A stretch of DNA of 64,000 nt from WLJO01 sp945889085 (GTDB lineage Bacteria; Actinomycetota; Acidimicrobiia; Acidimicrobiales; Ilumatobacteraceae), in the NCBI GenBank assembly GCA_945889085.1, contig CAMDBM010000003.1, positions 1 through 64,000 of the forward strand, given 5' to 3'. Below the pieces are notes generated by a model. It ran no database searches. It was not told the DNA's origin and saw only the letters and a list, made by a program, of their open reading frames with translations. Of the stretch, positions 24,380-33,064 are shown piece after piece. The position numbers and the translations under genes are program-made. Each line of letters begins with the position of its first letter. The first letter of the stretch is position 1.

Positions 24380-25710
24380 TCGCCGATGAACAGCTGCGAG
24401 ATGTGCTGGAGTTCGCCCTGGCAGCGGCGCAGGAGATGGAGCGGCACAAGATGCGGGAGGCCGTTCCGCGCCCGCTGCAGCCGCTGCTGAAGTTCAAACG
24501 GTTGAACCGCGCCGGCCTCGCCACCGTCCGCCGGGTGGTCGAGGAGGACGAGGCGTTCCGCGGGGCACTCCACCAAGGGCTGGTTGCGGGGCAGGAGCGC
24601 GAGGACGGTGAGGGCGCCGACGCGGTTGCCATGCTCTGGCTCGGCCGTCCGGAGGGCTGGGAGGACGAGATCGCAAAAGTCCTTGCGGCCGAGGCCGAGC
24701 AGAAGCGTGTCGATCGGCTCGCCATCGAGGAACGCTCGGCATCGAAACGCCTCGAGGCTGCCGACAAGCACGTGGAGCGGTTGCGCGCGGAGCTCTCGGA
24801 CGCGCAGGCAGCACTCGTGTCCGAGCGCTCGAGGCACGCCGCGGCCGAGCAGCGCGCAGATCTCGCGGAGCGTGCCCGCGCGTCCGTGGAGCGCCAGCTT
24901 GAGGAGGCACGCAGCGAGACGCGTCGCGCCAAGCAGCAGGCCGAGGCAGCGCACGACGAGACGAGCAATCAGCGGCTCGCTGCTGGTGGGGAAGCGGCTA
25001 GTCGCCAGCACCTCGAGGCCGAGAACGAGCGGCTCGCACTGCGCCTCGAGGAGGCCCTTCGCGCCCGTGTCGAGGTCGAGGCAATCGGGCAGCACGTTCC
25101 TCGCCCGGCCCAGCGGGTCGATCCGGCACTTGCCGTCGCCACCGAGGCACTGCGGGAGGCGGTCAAGGAACTGTCGGACGCAACAATGCTCGTCAACGCA
25201 GCGATCTCCGGGGTGACTGCTCGCGAGGCGGAGCGAGCCACGCGCCAGCGGCCGGTGCGGCGCGCGCAACGGGTTCCCGTGCCGATCCCCGGCGGTCGCT
25301 ACGGCGACGACGCCGAGGTCGTCCGCTTCCTCGTGGGGGTACCGAACATCGTCGTGATTGTGGACGGGTACAACGTAGCCAAGACCGGCTGGCCGGACCT
25401 CGAGCTGGCCGTGCAGCGTGACCGGCTCGTCGAAGCCCTCGAGAACCTCGTCCGGCGGGCCGGTACCCGGATCAGGGTGGTGTTCGACGGTGCAGATGTG
25501 GTCGGATGGACCACCGCCCGCCGACTCGTCAACGTGCAGTTCTCCGAGGCCGGGGTGATTGCAGACAACACGATCCGCGAGGTCGTCTCAGCGCTCCCGG
25601 ACGAGCAGCCGATCGTAGTGGTGTCCTCTGACCGGGAACTCGTTGCATCGGTCCGAGCACTCGGTGCGAACACGGTGGGCTCCGCCCCGTTCCTCGTCGC
25701 CATCCGCTGA
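24376..25710 (+). CDS. coiled-coil protein with C-terminal NYN (YacP-like) ribonuclease domain
   Basis: A 444-residue protein. The N-terminus (about 1-105) is a helical region containing LNRAGLATVRRVVEEDE. A long Glu/Arg/Ala coiled coil covers about 110-235. The C-terminal NYN/PIN-like domain (about 320-444) begins with VIVDGYNVAKTGW and has acidic residues in VVFDGADVV, ADNTIREVV and VVSSDREL that would hold catalytic metal, as in YacP/Rae1-type RNases. It probably acts in RNA turnover. GTG start overlaps the trpD stop by 4 bases. Confidence 0.85.
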   Translation: MIADEQLRDVLEFALAAAQEMERHKMREAVPRPLQPLLKFKRLNRAGLATVRRVVEEDEAFRGALHQGLVAGQEREDGEGADAVAMLWLGRPEGWEDEIAKVLAAEAEQKRVDRLAIEERSASKRLEAADKHVERLRAELSDAQAALVSERSRHAAAEQRADLAERARASVERQLEEARSETRRAKQQAEAAHDETSNQRLAAGGEAASRQHLEAENERLALRLEEALRARVEVEAIGQHVPRPAQRVDPALAVATEALREAVKELSDATMLVNAAISGVTAREAERATRQRPVRRAQRVPVPIPGGRYGDDAEVVRFLVGVPNIVVIVDGYNVAKTGWPDLELAVQRDRLVEALENLVRRAGTRIRVVFDGADVVGWTTARRLVNVQFSEAGVIADNTIREVVSALPDEQPIVVVSSDRELVASVRALGANTVGSAPFLVAIR

Positions 25711-25711
25711 C

Positions 25712-26791
25712 ATGGCCCTCGTCGACGAACTCCGCCGGATCGCGCTGGACAGCGGACTCGAGGAGTTCGGCATCGCCGAGGCGCAGGTGCTCGAGCGGGC
25801 ACGGAGGGAACTGTTTGCGCGCAAGTCCGCCGGCCTCTCCGATGACATGGGCTTCACGTACCGCAATCCCGAGCGCTCCACCGACCCCTTTGCGGCGGTA
25901 CAGGGTGCGCGGTCGGTCATCGTGGCGGCCCGCTCGTACCAGCGGCCGGATCCGATGGTGCCGTCAGCACTCTCTGCCCGTGTTGCGCGTTATGCATGGA
26001 CCGATCACTATGCGCCGCTGCGCGATGGGCTCCGCGCAGTCGCGACACACCTGCGGGCGGCGGGCCACCGAGCCGTTGCGTACGCGGACGACAACACGGT
26101 CGTTGACCGGGAGGTTGCCCACCGCGCAGGCATCGGCTGGTTCGGCAAGAACGCCAATCTGCTCGTTCCCGGACGCGGCAGTTGGTTCGTGCTCGGCTGT
26201 GTCATCACCGACGCAGTGCTGCCCCCGTCGCCGGCCCCCGTTGAGGACGGTTGCGGCACCTGCCACCGCTGTATCGACGGGTGCCCGACGGGGGCAATCG
26301 TGGCACCTGGTGTCATCGACGCCCGGCGCTGTCTTGCGTGGCTTGTGCAGAAGCCGGGCATCTTCCCGATGGAGTTCCGGGAGGCGCTCGGGGACCGGAT
26401 CTACGGCTGTGACGACTGTCAGGACGTGTGCCCGATCAACCGCCGCAGCGACCCCGCGCCGGAGGGTGTCGCCGCCCCCGAACTCGTCGCCTGGGTGCCG
26501 GTGCTCGAACTGCTTGACCTCGACGACGCCACGATTCTCGAGCGTCACGGGCGCTGGTACCTGCACGGTCGGGATCCTGTCTGGGTTCGCCGGAATGCCC
26601 TGGTGATCCTCGGCAATACCGGGGACGGGCAGGATGCTGCCGTGGAGGCATCGCTGGTGCGGTACCTCCAGCACCCGAACCCCGTGCTCCGCGCGCACGC
26701 CGTGTGGGCCGCCCGCCGCCTCGGCCGCAACGACCTCCTCCCGGATACCGACTCGGACCCCTCGGTGCGAGCAGAGTTGATAGCGCCATGA
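25712..26791 (+). CDS. queG: epoxyqueuosine reductase
   Basis: A 359-residue cobalamin and Fe-S enzyme that makes the last step of queuosine tRNA modification. N-terminal cobalamin-binding domain, then two 4Fe-4S motifs, CGTCHRCIDGCPTGAI (about residues 186-201) and CDDCQDVCP (about 235-243), and a C-terminal HEAT-like region (ALVILGNTGD onward). ATG 25712 is one base after the upstream stop; its own stop overlaps the next start (ATGA). No other queuosine genes are in the window. Confidence 0.94.
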   Translation: MALVDELRRIALDSGLEEFGIAEAQVLERARRELFARKSAGLSDDMGFTYRNPERSTDPFAAVQGARSVIVAARSYQRPDPMVPSALSARVARYAWTDHYAPLRDGLRAVATHLRAAGHRAVAYADDNTVVDREVAHRAGIGWFGKNANLLVPGRGSWFVLGCVITDAVLPPSPAPVEDGCGTCHRCIDGCPTGAIVAPGVIDARRCLAWLVQKPGIFPMEFREALGDRIYGCDDCQDVCPINRRSDPAPEGVAAPELVAWVPVLELLDLDDATILERHGRWYLHGRDPVWVRRNALVILGNTGDGQDAAVEASLVRYLQHPNPVLRAHAVWAARRLGRNDLLPDTDSDPSVRAELIAP

Positions 26792-27909
26792 AGCACCTAC
26801 TGGTCACGAATGACTTCCCCCCGAAGATTGGCGGCATCCAATCGTTGCTCTGGGAGTGGTGGCGACGGCTTCCGCCTGAACGATTTGCAGTACTCACGAC
26901 CCCGTACGAGGGCACCGAGGAATGGGATGCGTCGCAGCCGTTCGAGATACACCGCGTCAGGGAGCCGTGGCTGCTCCCGCACCCTGTGACAGTGAGGCGG
27001 ATCAATCGCCTTGCGGAGCGCTTCGGTGCTGACGTCGTCGTGTTGGATCCCGCCCTGCCGCTTGGTGCTGTCGGCCCGTTCCTCGACCTGCCGTACGACC
27101 TCGTGCTGCACGGTGCCGAAGTGACATTCCCGGGCCGCATCCCCGGTTCGAAACAGTTGCTCGGGCGGGTGCTGCGTGGGGCGCGCCACATCATCGCAGC
27201 GGGCGGCTACCCGGCTGCGGAAGCCGAGCATGCTGCCGGGTGCGCGCTCCCGATCACGATCGTCCCGCCGGGGGTGGACGTGGAGCGCTTCCAGCCGATG
27301 TCGGAGGCCGAGCGCATGCTGGCCAGGGAACGATTCGGGTTGCCGACCGGGTCGCCGGTGGTGCTCGGGCTGAGCAGGCTTGTGCCGCGCAAGGGGTTCG
27401 ACACCGTCATCCGTGCCACGGCGGGACTGGCGGGTCGTTTCGAGGGCATCACGCTGGCCGTTGCGGGCGGCGGCAGGGATCGGGAACGGCTCGAGCGGCT
27501 TGCCGCCGAGGTGGCTGCACCTGTGCGGTTCCTCGGGAGGGTTCCCCATGACGACCTTCCCGCCCTGTACGCGTGTGCGGACGTGTTCGCCATGATCTGT
27601 CGGAACCGTTGGGGCGGTCTCGAGCAGGAGGGATTCGGCATTGTCTTTGTGGAGTCCGCCGCCGTCGGTGTGCCGCAGGTTGCCGGTCGATCGGGTGGTG
27701 CCCATGAAGCCGTCGAGGACGGCGAGACCGGCATCGTGATCGACCCCCCGAACGACGTGGCGCAGACCGAGGTGGCGATCGCCCGCCTGCTCGGGGACCC
27801 AGACCTTCGGGCGCGCATGGGTGTTGCAGCGCGTGAGCGTGCGGTCCGCGAGTTCTCCTACGAGGTTCTTGCGCGTCGGCTCGGGGAATCGCTCGGCGCC
27901 TATTCCTGA
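26788..27909 (+). CDS. GT4 glycosyltransferase, PimB-like mannosyltransferase
   Basis: A 373-residue GT-B fold enzyme. The N-terminus TNDFPPKIGGIQ (about residues 7-18) and the C-terminal donor-site motif EGFGIVFVESAAVGVPQVAG with two Glu spaced as E-x7-E match the actinobacterial PimB' group. That group adds mannose from GDP-mannose to phosphatidyl-inositol mannosides at the inner membrane face. The RNRWGGLEQEGFG stretch is characteristic. Other GT4 acceptors are not excluded. Confidence 0.82.
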   Translation: MKHLLVTNDFPPKIGGIQSLLWEWWRRLPPERFAVLTTPYEGTEEWDASQPFEIHRVREPWLLPHPVTVRRINRLAERFGADVVVLDPALPLGAVGPFLDLPYDLVLHGAEVTFPGRIPGSKQLLGRVLRGARHIIAAGGYPAAEAEHAAGCALPITIVPPGVDVERFQPMSEAERMLARERFGLPTGSPVVLGLSRLVPRKGFDTVIRATAGLAGRFEGITLAVAGGGRDRERLERLAAEVAAPVRFLGRVPHDDLPALYACADVFAMICRNRWGGLEQEGFGIVFVESAAVGVPQVAGRSGGAHEAVEDGETGIVIDPPNDVAQTEVAIARLLGDPDLRARMGVAARERAVREFSYEVLARRLGESLGAYS

Positions 27910-27934
27910 GGTGCCGGTCGGACTTGCTGGCATC

Positions 27935-28570
27935 ATGGTCGGGATGGACGATGACGGCCCCGCAGCGAGTGAGACGACGGCGGAACACGAACCTGGCGGG
28001 GGAGCGGTCGTTAGCGCAGACGTCATCGGCACCGTGCTCATCGCAGCGGCGGGTGCACTGGGTCTCGTCTCGGAGGCACTCGCCAAGTCGTTGCTCGTTC
28101 CGGTCTCGTCGGTTGCGGCGTCGGTCGGGGTGATCGCCTTCGTCTGGTCGTACTTCCATGCGGTCGGCAGGAGCCGGGAGCACGAGATCTCGGTGTCTCA
28201 GCTGTATGCAGTCGCCGGCAAGGTGGCTCCGCCGGGCGTGAAGCGGCGGCTCCAGTGGTCGTTGTACGCACAGGTGATCGTGGCGGTCGCCGTGACGTCG
28301 GTCGGCTTCTCTCAGACGGAGCCCCAGCAGTTCAACTGGGCTGCGGTGATCATCGTGGTTCCGCTGTACGGAATGGGCCTGAGCGGCGTGTGGGTGTCCC
28401 GCTACGGCACGTTCGGTCCGCGGATCCTTGCCTCGCGGCCCACCCGGCGGCGGCGGGCAGGCTCCCCGGGTACGACCCCCGCGGGACGGTCCGACGAGAC
28501 CCGAACGAAGAAAGTGATGGAAAGCCACGACGCGACGGACGCCATGAAGCAGAATGATCGTCATGGCTGA
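27935..28570 (+). CDS. multi-pass membrane protein of unknown function
   Basis: A 211-residue protein with four predicted membrane segments (roughly residues 29-48, 52-72, 101-121 and 129-149), an acidic N-terminus and a highly basic hydrophilic tail (RRRR, then KVMESHDATDAMKQ). ATG 27935 was chosen because the frame upstream lies inside the glycosyltransferase gene; ATG 27944 is an alternative. The tail overlaps the start of the SRPBCC gene by 8 bases. No family recognised. Confidence 0.7.
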   Translation: MVGMDDDGPAASETTAEHEPGGGAVVSADVIGTVLIAAAGALGLVSEALAKSLLVPVSSVAASVGVIAFVWSYFHAVGRSREHEISVSQLYAVAGKVAPPGVKRRLQWSLYAQVIVAVAVTSVGFSQTEPQQFNWAAVIIVVPLYGMGLSGVWVSRYGTFGPRILASRPTRRRRAGSPGTTPAGRSDETRTKKVMESHDATDAMKQNDRHG

Positions 28571-29000
28571 TCACGCCTCGCAGAGCGTCACCGTCGCTGC
28601 GCCCCCGGAGAAATGCTTCGCAGTGGCGTCAGACTTCGAGCACTATCCGGACTGGGCGCATGACGTCAAGGAAGCCACCGTGCTCTTGCGCGACGATCAG
28701 GGCAGGGCGACCGAGGTGGAGTTCCGCACGTCCGCGCTCGGCCGCAGCACGCACTACACACTGCGCTACGACTACTCCCAGGCCCCCCGCCAGATGTCCT
28801 GGCAGATGGTGAAGGGCGACATCATGCGCTCGATCGACGGTTCGTACACGTTCGCTCCTGCAGCCGCTGGCTCCACCGAGGTCACCTACACGCTGTCGAT
28901 CGAGCTCATCGTGCCTCTGCCCGGGTTCGTGAAGCGTCGGGCCGAGGTTCGCATCGTCAACAGCGTCAAGGATCTCAAGGCCCGGATCGAAGCGACGTGA
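28563..29000 (+). CDS. SRPBCC (START-like, polyketide cyclase/dehydrase-type) protein
   Basis: A 145-residue helix-grip protein: the N-terminal strand SQSVTVAAPPEKCFAVASDFEHYPDW (read as two short blocks, SQSVTVAA and FEHYPDW) is typical of the family, as is the C-terminal long helix (GFVKRRAEVRIV). Such proteins bind lipids or small hydrophobic molecules. In actinobacteria one is often encoded directly before a ROK glucokinase, as here, where its stop overlaps the kinase start. Function in that context is unknown. Confidence 0.88.
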   Translation: MADHASQSVTVAAPPEKCFAVASDFEHYPDWAHDVKEATVLLRDDQGRATEVEFRTSALGRSTHYTLRYDYSQAPRQMSWQMVKGDIMRSIDGSYTFAPAAAGSTEVTYTLSIELIVPLPGFVKRRAEVRIVNSVKDLKARIEAT

Positions 29001-29920
29001 GGCGCGCCGGCATCGATGTCGGCGGCACAAAGTTTCTCGGCGTGATCGTCGACGAATCCGGATCAGTCATCTCCGAGGTCCGGAGGCCCACGCCCAATGG
29101 TGCACCTGCGCTGATCGATGCACTCGTTGCTGTTGCCGGTGACCTCGGTCCGTGGGATTCGCTCGGTATCGGGATGCCGGGGCTCATCACCCGCGACGGG
29201 ATCGTGCGCTCGTCCCCGCACCTCACGGGTGTGCACGACCTCGACGTTCGTCGAGAACTCGCCGGTGCGCTCGGTCGTGAGGTGTCCGTCGACAACGATG
29301 CGACGTGTGCGGCACTCGCCGAGTGGCAGGTTGGCGCTGGACGCGGTGTTGAGGATCTCGTGGTCGTCACGCTTGGTACGGGGATCGGCGGGGGGATCGT
29401 TGCTGGCGGACGCCTCTGGCGCGGGACGAACGGCTTTGCGGGAGAGTTCGGCCATATGGTGATCGACCCCGAGGGGTTGGAGTGCCCCTGCGGTAGGCGG
29501 GGCTGCTGGGAGCGCTACGCAGCAGGCTCCGGGCTTGCCCAGCTCGGGCGGGACCTCGTTGCCGAGGGCCGGGGGGCGCGGATTCTCGGGCTCGCCGGCG
29601 GCAGTGCCGCAGCAATCCGCGGCGAGCACGTGCAGCAGGCCACCCGGGAGGGCGACTCCGACGCGCTCGAGGCGGTCGATCGATTCGGGCGCTGGGTGGC
29701 CCTCGGCCTCGTGAACCTCGCCAACTCACTCGATCCGGCAATGTTCGTACTCGGTGGGGGTATTGCAGCGACACCCGAGCTCTACGTGGGCTCGATCACG
29801 CGATGGTTCTCGGCGCTGCTCTACGCCCCGGACAGGCGTCCGCACCCGACACTGACGTTCGCCCGGTTGGGCGAATATGCGGGGGCGATCGGCGCCGCAC
29901 TCCTGCCGGCCCACACCTGA
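28997..29920 (+). CDS. ROK-family kinase, probable glucokinase
   Basis: A 307-residue sugar kinase. The ATP motif IDVGGTKF is near residue 6, the catalytic Asp in SVDNDATCAALAEW near 100, GTGIGGGIV near 130, and the ROK zinc site GHM...CPCGRRGCWE near 154-175. Predicted reaction: ATP-dependent phosphorylation of glucose entering glycolysis, fitting the nearby phosphofructokinase and glycerol kinase genes. GTG start overlaps the SRPBCC stop (4 bases). Confidence 0.9.
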   Translation: MRRAGIDVGGTKFLGVIVDESGSVISEVRRPTPNGAPALIDALVAVAGDLGPWDSLGIGMPGLITRDGIVRSSPHLTGVHDLDVRRELAGALGREVSVDNDATCAALAEWQVGAGRGVEDLVVVTLGTGIGGGIVAGGRLWRGTNGFAGEFGHMVIDPEGLECPCGRRGCWERYAAGSGLAQLGRDLVAEGRGARILGLAGGSAAAIRGEHVQQATREGDSDALEAVDRFGRWVALGLVNLANSLDPAMFVLGGGIAATPELYVGSITRWFSALLYAPDRRPHPTLTFARLGEYAGAIGAALLPAHT

Positions 29921-29939
29921 GCTGCAGCGGGCTCCGTGC

Positions 29940-30452
29940 TCAGCGAGGGTGGTTGGCCACGTAGTTCTCGCGTGCCATCCGGATCTCTTTCCAGGCGGCA
30001 TCCCTACCGGCGATCCCCGAAGTAGAGGAGGCCTTGCCGGGCTCGAGTGCCTTGTACACCTCGAAGAAGTGCTGGATCTCTGCCACCAGTTGCGGGGTGA
30101 GGTCCTCGAGGTCATGAACATCCTGCCAACGCGGTTCGGCCGGCGGTACGCAGATGACCTTCGCGTCATCGCCTGCCTCGTCGCTCATGTACAGCACGCA
30201 GACCGGTCGTGCATCGACCCACACGCCGGGGTACACCGGGTCCTCGAGCAGCACGAGCGCGTCGAGCGGATCGCCGTCGCCGCCGAGCGTGTCCGGGATG
30301 AAGCCATAATCGGCGGGGTACGTGGTGGCGGTAAACAGTCGACGATCGAGGAACACACGTCCACTGTCATGGTCGATTTCGTACTTGTTCCTGCTGCCGC
30401 GCGGGATCTCGATCACCACGTGGATGCAACCGTCTCGGGGTTCTTTCACCAT
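29940..30452 (-). CDS. ppa: inorganic pyrophosphatase, family I
   Basis: A 170-residue soluble pyrophosphatase: PRGSRNKYEID near residues 18-28, YPADYGFIP near 45 and the catalytic acidic motif DGDPLDALVL near 59-68, all diagnostic. It hydrolyses PPi to two phosphates in the cytoplasm. The start is placed at the ATG giving MVKEPRD; an ATG 18 bases upstream (30470) is an alternative. It stands alone on the minus strand between plus-strand genes. Confidence 0.95.
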   Translation of the reverse strand: MVKEPRDGCIHVVIEIPRGSRNKYEIDHDSGRVFLDRRLFTATTYPADYGFIPDTLGGDGDPLDALVLLEDPVYPGVWVDARPVCVLYMSDEAGDDAKVICVPPAEPRWQDVHDLEDLTPQLVAEIQHFFEVYKALEPGKASSTSGIAGRDAAWKEIRMARENYVANHPR

Positions 30453-30528
30453 GCGAAGATCCTCGCACATCGATCCCGTGCATCGGGTTCGCCAACGTGC
30501 CCGAGGTTCGCTGGATAGCCTCCCGGTT

Positions 30529-31161
30529 ATGGAGACCTACGTGGTGCGCGTGTGGGTCCCCGACCGACCCGGAGCCCTTGGTCAGGTGGCGAGTCGAATC
30601 GGATCCGTCGGTGGCGACGTTGTCGGTATCGACATTCTCGAACGCGGCGCCGGCAAGGCGATCGACGAACTGGTGGTGACGCTCCCGTCGTCAGACTTGG
30701 TTGGCCTGCTCGTCAGCGAGATTGGTCAGGTCGATGATGCCGCGGTGGAGGAGATACACCACCTGCAGGGGTCGTTGCCCGAGCCGGGAACCGCTGTGCT
30801 CGAGCTTGTGGCGCGGGTCATCGAGTCGGCCTCGACCGATCGCATGAGCCTGCTCTGCGGGGGCGTGCGGGACCTGTTCACTGCCGAATGGGTAAGCCTT
30901 GTGGACCTCGACGGCCGGACAATGGTTGTGTCCCTCGGGGAACGTGCCCCGGCGCCAGCGTGGCTGATCGCATTCGCCGAGGGCAGCAAACACCTGCCTG
31001 CCGGCACCCAGCAGGCAGCCACCCCCACCGAACTGACCTGGGCGGAACTGCCCAAGCACAGGGTGCTGCTCGGGATGGGCCGTTCGAAACCTGCTCTCCG
31101 GGCACGGGAGCACCGCCAGGTTGCGTTGCTCGCCCGGGTCGTTGACGCGTTCGAGTTCTAG
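30529..31161 (+). CDS. ACT-domain protein
   Basis: A 210-residue protein with an N-terminal ACT domain (YVVRVWVPDRPGALGQVASRI split as YVVRVWVPDRPG and ALGQVASRI, about residues 3-24) and a less conserved C-terminal half that may be a degenerate GAF-like domain (LFTAEWVSLVDLDGRTM). ACT domains sense amino acids. The stop codon TAG shares the CTAG tetranucleotide with the stop of the converging glpK. Confidence 0.8.
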   Translation: METYVVRVWVPDRPGALGQVASRIGSVGGDVVGIDILERGAGKAIDELVVTLPSSDLVGLLVSEIGQVDDAAVEEIHHLQGSLPEPGTAVLELVARVIESASTDRMSLLCGGVRDLFTAEWVSLVDLDGRTMVVSLGERAPAPAWLIAFAEGSKHLPAGTQQAATPTELTWAELPKHRVLLGMGRSKPALRAREHRQVALLARVVDAFEF

Positions 31162-32633
31162 CCAGCCCAGTTGCGGGACCGCTCCACCGCCCGCAGCCAC
31201 TCGCTGTGGAAGATGTCGGGGAAGGTCCTGTCCGCGGTCGGGGTGAACTCGGCATCGAGGGACCACTGTGCCTCGATGCTCGCGAGCGACGGCCAGACGC
31301 CCTCGGCGAGACCAGCGAGGAATGCTGCCCCGAGCGCTGTTGTCTCGCTGTCCACCGGCCGCTGGACCGGGACCCCGAGTTGGTCCGCCTGTAACTGGAG
31401 CAGCAGATCCATCACGGCTGCGCCGCCGTCGACGCGGAGCGCGCTGAGCGGTGTGCCCGCTGCGCGCGACATTGCCTCGACCGCATCGCGCGTCTGGTAC
31501 GCCATCGACTCCACGACTGCGCGCGCAAGGTGTGCCCGGGTGACGCCGCGACTGATCCCCACGATGGTGCCCCTCGCATACGGGTCCCACCAGGGGCTGC
31601 CGAGACCGGTGAGTGCCGGCACGACGTATGCCCCGTTGGTGTCGGGGACTGAGGCCGCGAGCGGGCCGATCTCAGAAGCCGACCCGATGAGGCCGAGCCC
31701 GTCACGCAACCATTGCACCGCTGCGCCGGTGACGAAGATGGCTCCCTCAAGCGCATACGCGGTCGAGCCGTTGGAGAGCGTCCATGCCACGGTGGTTAGC
31801 ATCCCCTCGCTCGGTGGTGGGCAGTTGCTCCCGACGTTCATGAGCACGAAGCTGCCCGTGCCGTAGGTGTTCTTCGCCATGCCGGGGTGCAGGCAGGCCT
31901 GTCCGAAGAGAGCGGCCTGCTGGTCGCCCGCTATTCCCGAGATCGGGATGCCGGCGGGCACACCGCTGCGTGCATCGGTGAGACCGAAGCGACCGCTCGA
32001 GGGGCGAACCTCGGCGAGCGCGGAGGCCGGGACGCCGAAGATGCCGCACAGTTCCTCGTCCCATCGCAGTTGGGTGATGTCGAACAACATCGTCCGCGAC
32101 GCGTTCGAGGGATCGGTGGCAAAAACCTCCCCCGCCGTGAGGTTCCAGAGGATCCAGGAGTCCACGGTCCCGAGGGCGAGGCCTTCCGTAGCGGTCACCC
32201 CGCCGTGACGGAGCAACCACTCCATCTTCGTAGCGGAGAAGTACGGGTCGAGAACGAGACCCGTTCGCTCACGCACCACCGGCAGCAGACCCTGATCGGT
32301 CAGTTGTTCGCACCGGGCGGCGGTTCGCCGGTCCTGCCACACGATGGCGCGGCACAGCGGTTCGCCGGTTCGCCGGTCCCACGCCACCACGGTCTCGCGC
32401 TGGTTCGTAATGCCGATCGCAGCGATGGAACCCGCGCCCACAGCCTCGATGACCTCGTTGAGCGTCTCCCGGACTGCCTGCCAGATCTCTGCGGCGTCGT
32501 GCTCCACCCAACCCGGTTGCGGGAAGTGCTGCTCGAACTCCCGGTAGGCACTGACGGGCGGTCTGCCGTCGGGGAACACTGCCCGGGAACGCACACCGGT
32601 GGTGCCGGCGTCGATGGCCACCACCACGTCCAT
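31158..32633 (-). CDS. glpK: glycerol kinase
   Basis: A 491-residue canonical GlpK: AIDAGTTGVRSRAV near residue 5, the glycerol-binding region GITNQRETVVAWDRRTG near 75-91, YFSATKMEWLL, GIAGDQQAALFGQ near 250, and VDGGAAVMDLLLQLQAD in the C-terminal domain. It phosphorylates glycerol to glycerol-3-phosphate. ATG 32633 is preferred over an upstream in-frame ATG because it matches the family N-terminus. It follows the membrane-protein gene by 4 bases and is last in a long minus-strand operon. Confidence 0.95.
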   Translation of the reverse strand: MDVVVAIDAGTTGVRSRAVFPDGRPPVSAYREFEQHFPQPGWVEHDAAEIWQAVRETLNEVIEAVGAGSIAAIGITNQRETVVAWDRRTGEPLCRAIVWQDRRTAARCEQLTDQGLLPVVRERTGLVLDPYFSATKMEWLLRHGGVTATEGLALGTVDSWILWNLTAGEVFATDPSNASRTMLFDITQLRWDEELCGIFGVPASALAEVRPSSGRFGLTDARSGVPAGIPISGIAGDQQAALFGQACLHPGMAKNTYGTGSFVLMNVGSNCPPPSEGMLTTVAWTLSNGSTAYALEGAIFVTGAAVQWLRDGLGLIGSASEIGPLAASVPDTNGAYVVPALTGLGSPWWDPYARGTIVGISRGVTRAHLARAVVESMAYQTRDAVEAMSRAAGTPLSALRVDGGAAVMDLLLQLQADQLGVPVQRPVDSETTALGAAFLAGLAEGVWPSLASIEAQWSLDAEFTPTADRTFPDIFHSEWLRAVERSRNWAG

Positions 32634-32637
32634 GGTG

Positions 32638-33030
32638 TCAGCGCTTCCGGTTGTCCCGGGTGCGACGCGGCCGGTTGGTTGCACCGGTCGACGTGCGCTT
32701 TGTCGGCGCGGGTCGGTAGCGATCCGGGGTGGAGGTGGGGAGGGGTCGGCCGGACCGCGCTGCGCGGGCAGCCTGGCGCTCGTTGATTCGCGCCGTCCGG
32801 ATTTGCTGGAGCTCGGACCGGCTCTTCAAGAACGCGGGGCTCCATCCGAACTTCCAGAGCACCGAGATGGCGAGCGTCGTTGCCAGCACAGCAACGACAA
32901 GGGCAATGATCGAGCCGGTCACCTGCTTACGCTGGAAGAGGAGAATGAACGCAGCGAAGAGGCCTGCGTACGTCAACTCGAAGGTGAGAAGCCGCTTCCA
33001 CGGCACACGGCGGCTTGAGTCCCAGGGCAC
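32638..33030 (-). CDS. small membrane protein with basic tail
   Basis: About 130 residues: two hydrophobic segments (about 18-32 and 41-62) followed by a long Arg/Thr/Pro-rich tail (ending PRRTRDNRKR) that is probably cytoplasmic. The GTG start at 33030 is the most plausible within the gap after pfk, but is uncertain. It sits between phosphofructokinase and glycerol kinase. No family recognised. Confidence 0.65.
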   Translation of the reverse strand: MPWDSSRRVPWKRLLTFELTYAGLFAAFILLFQRKQVTGSIIALVVAVLATTLAISVLWKFGWSPAFLKSRSELQQIRTARINERQAARAARSGRPLPTSTPDRYRPAPTKRTSTGATNRPRRTRDNRKR

Positions 33031-33064
33031 GACACCGTTCCTAGCACGGAGCCGGGGCGAATCC

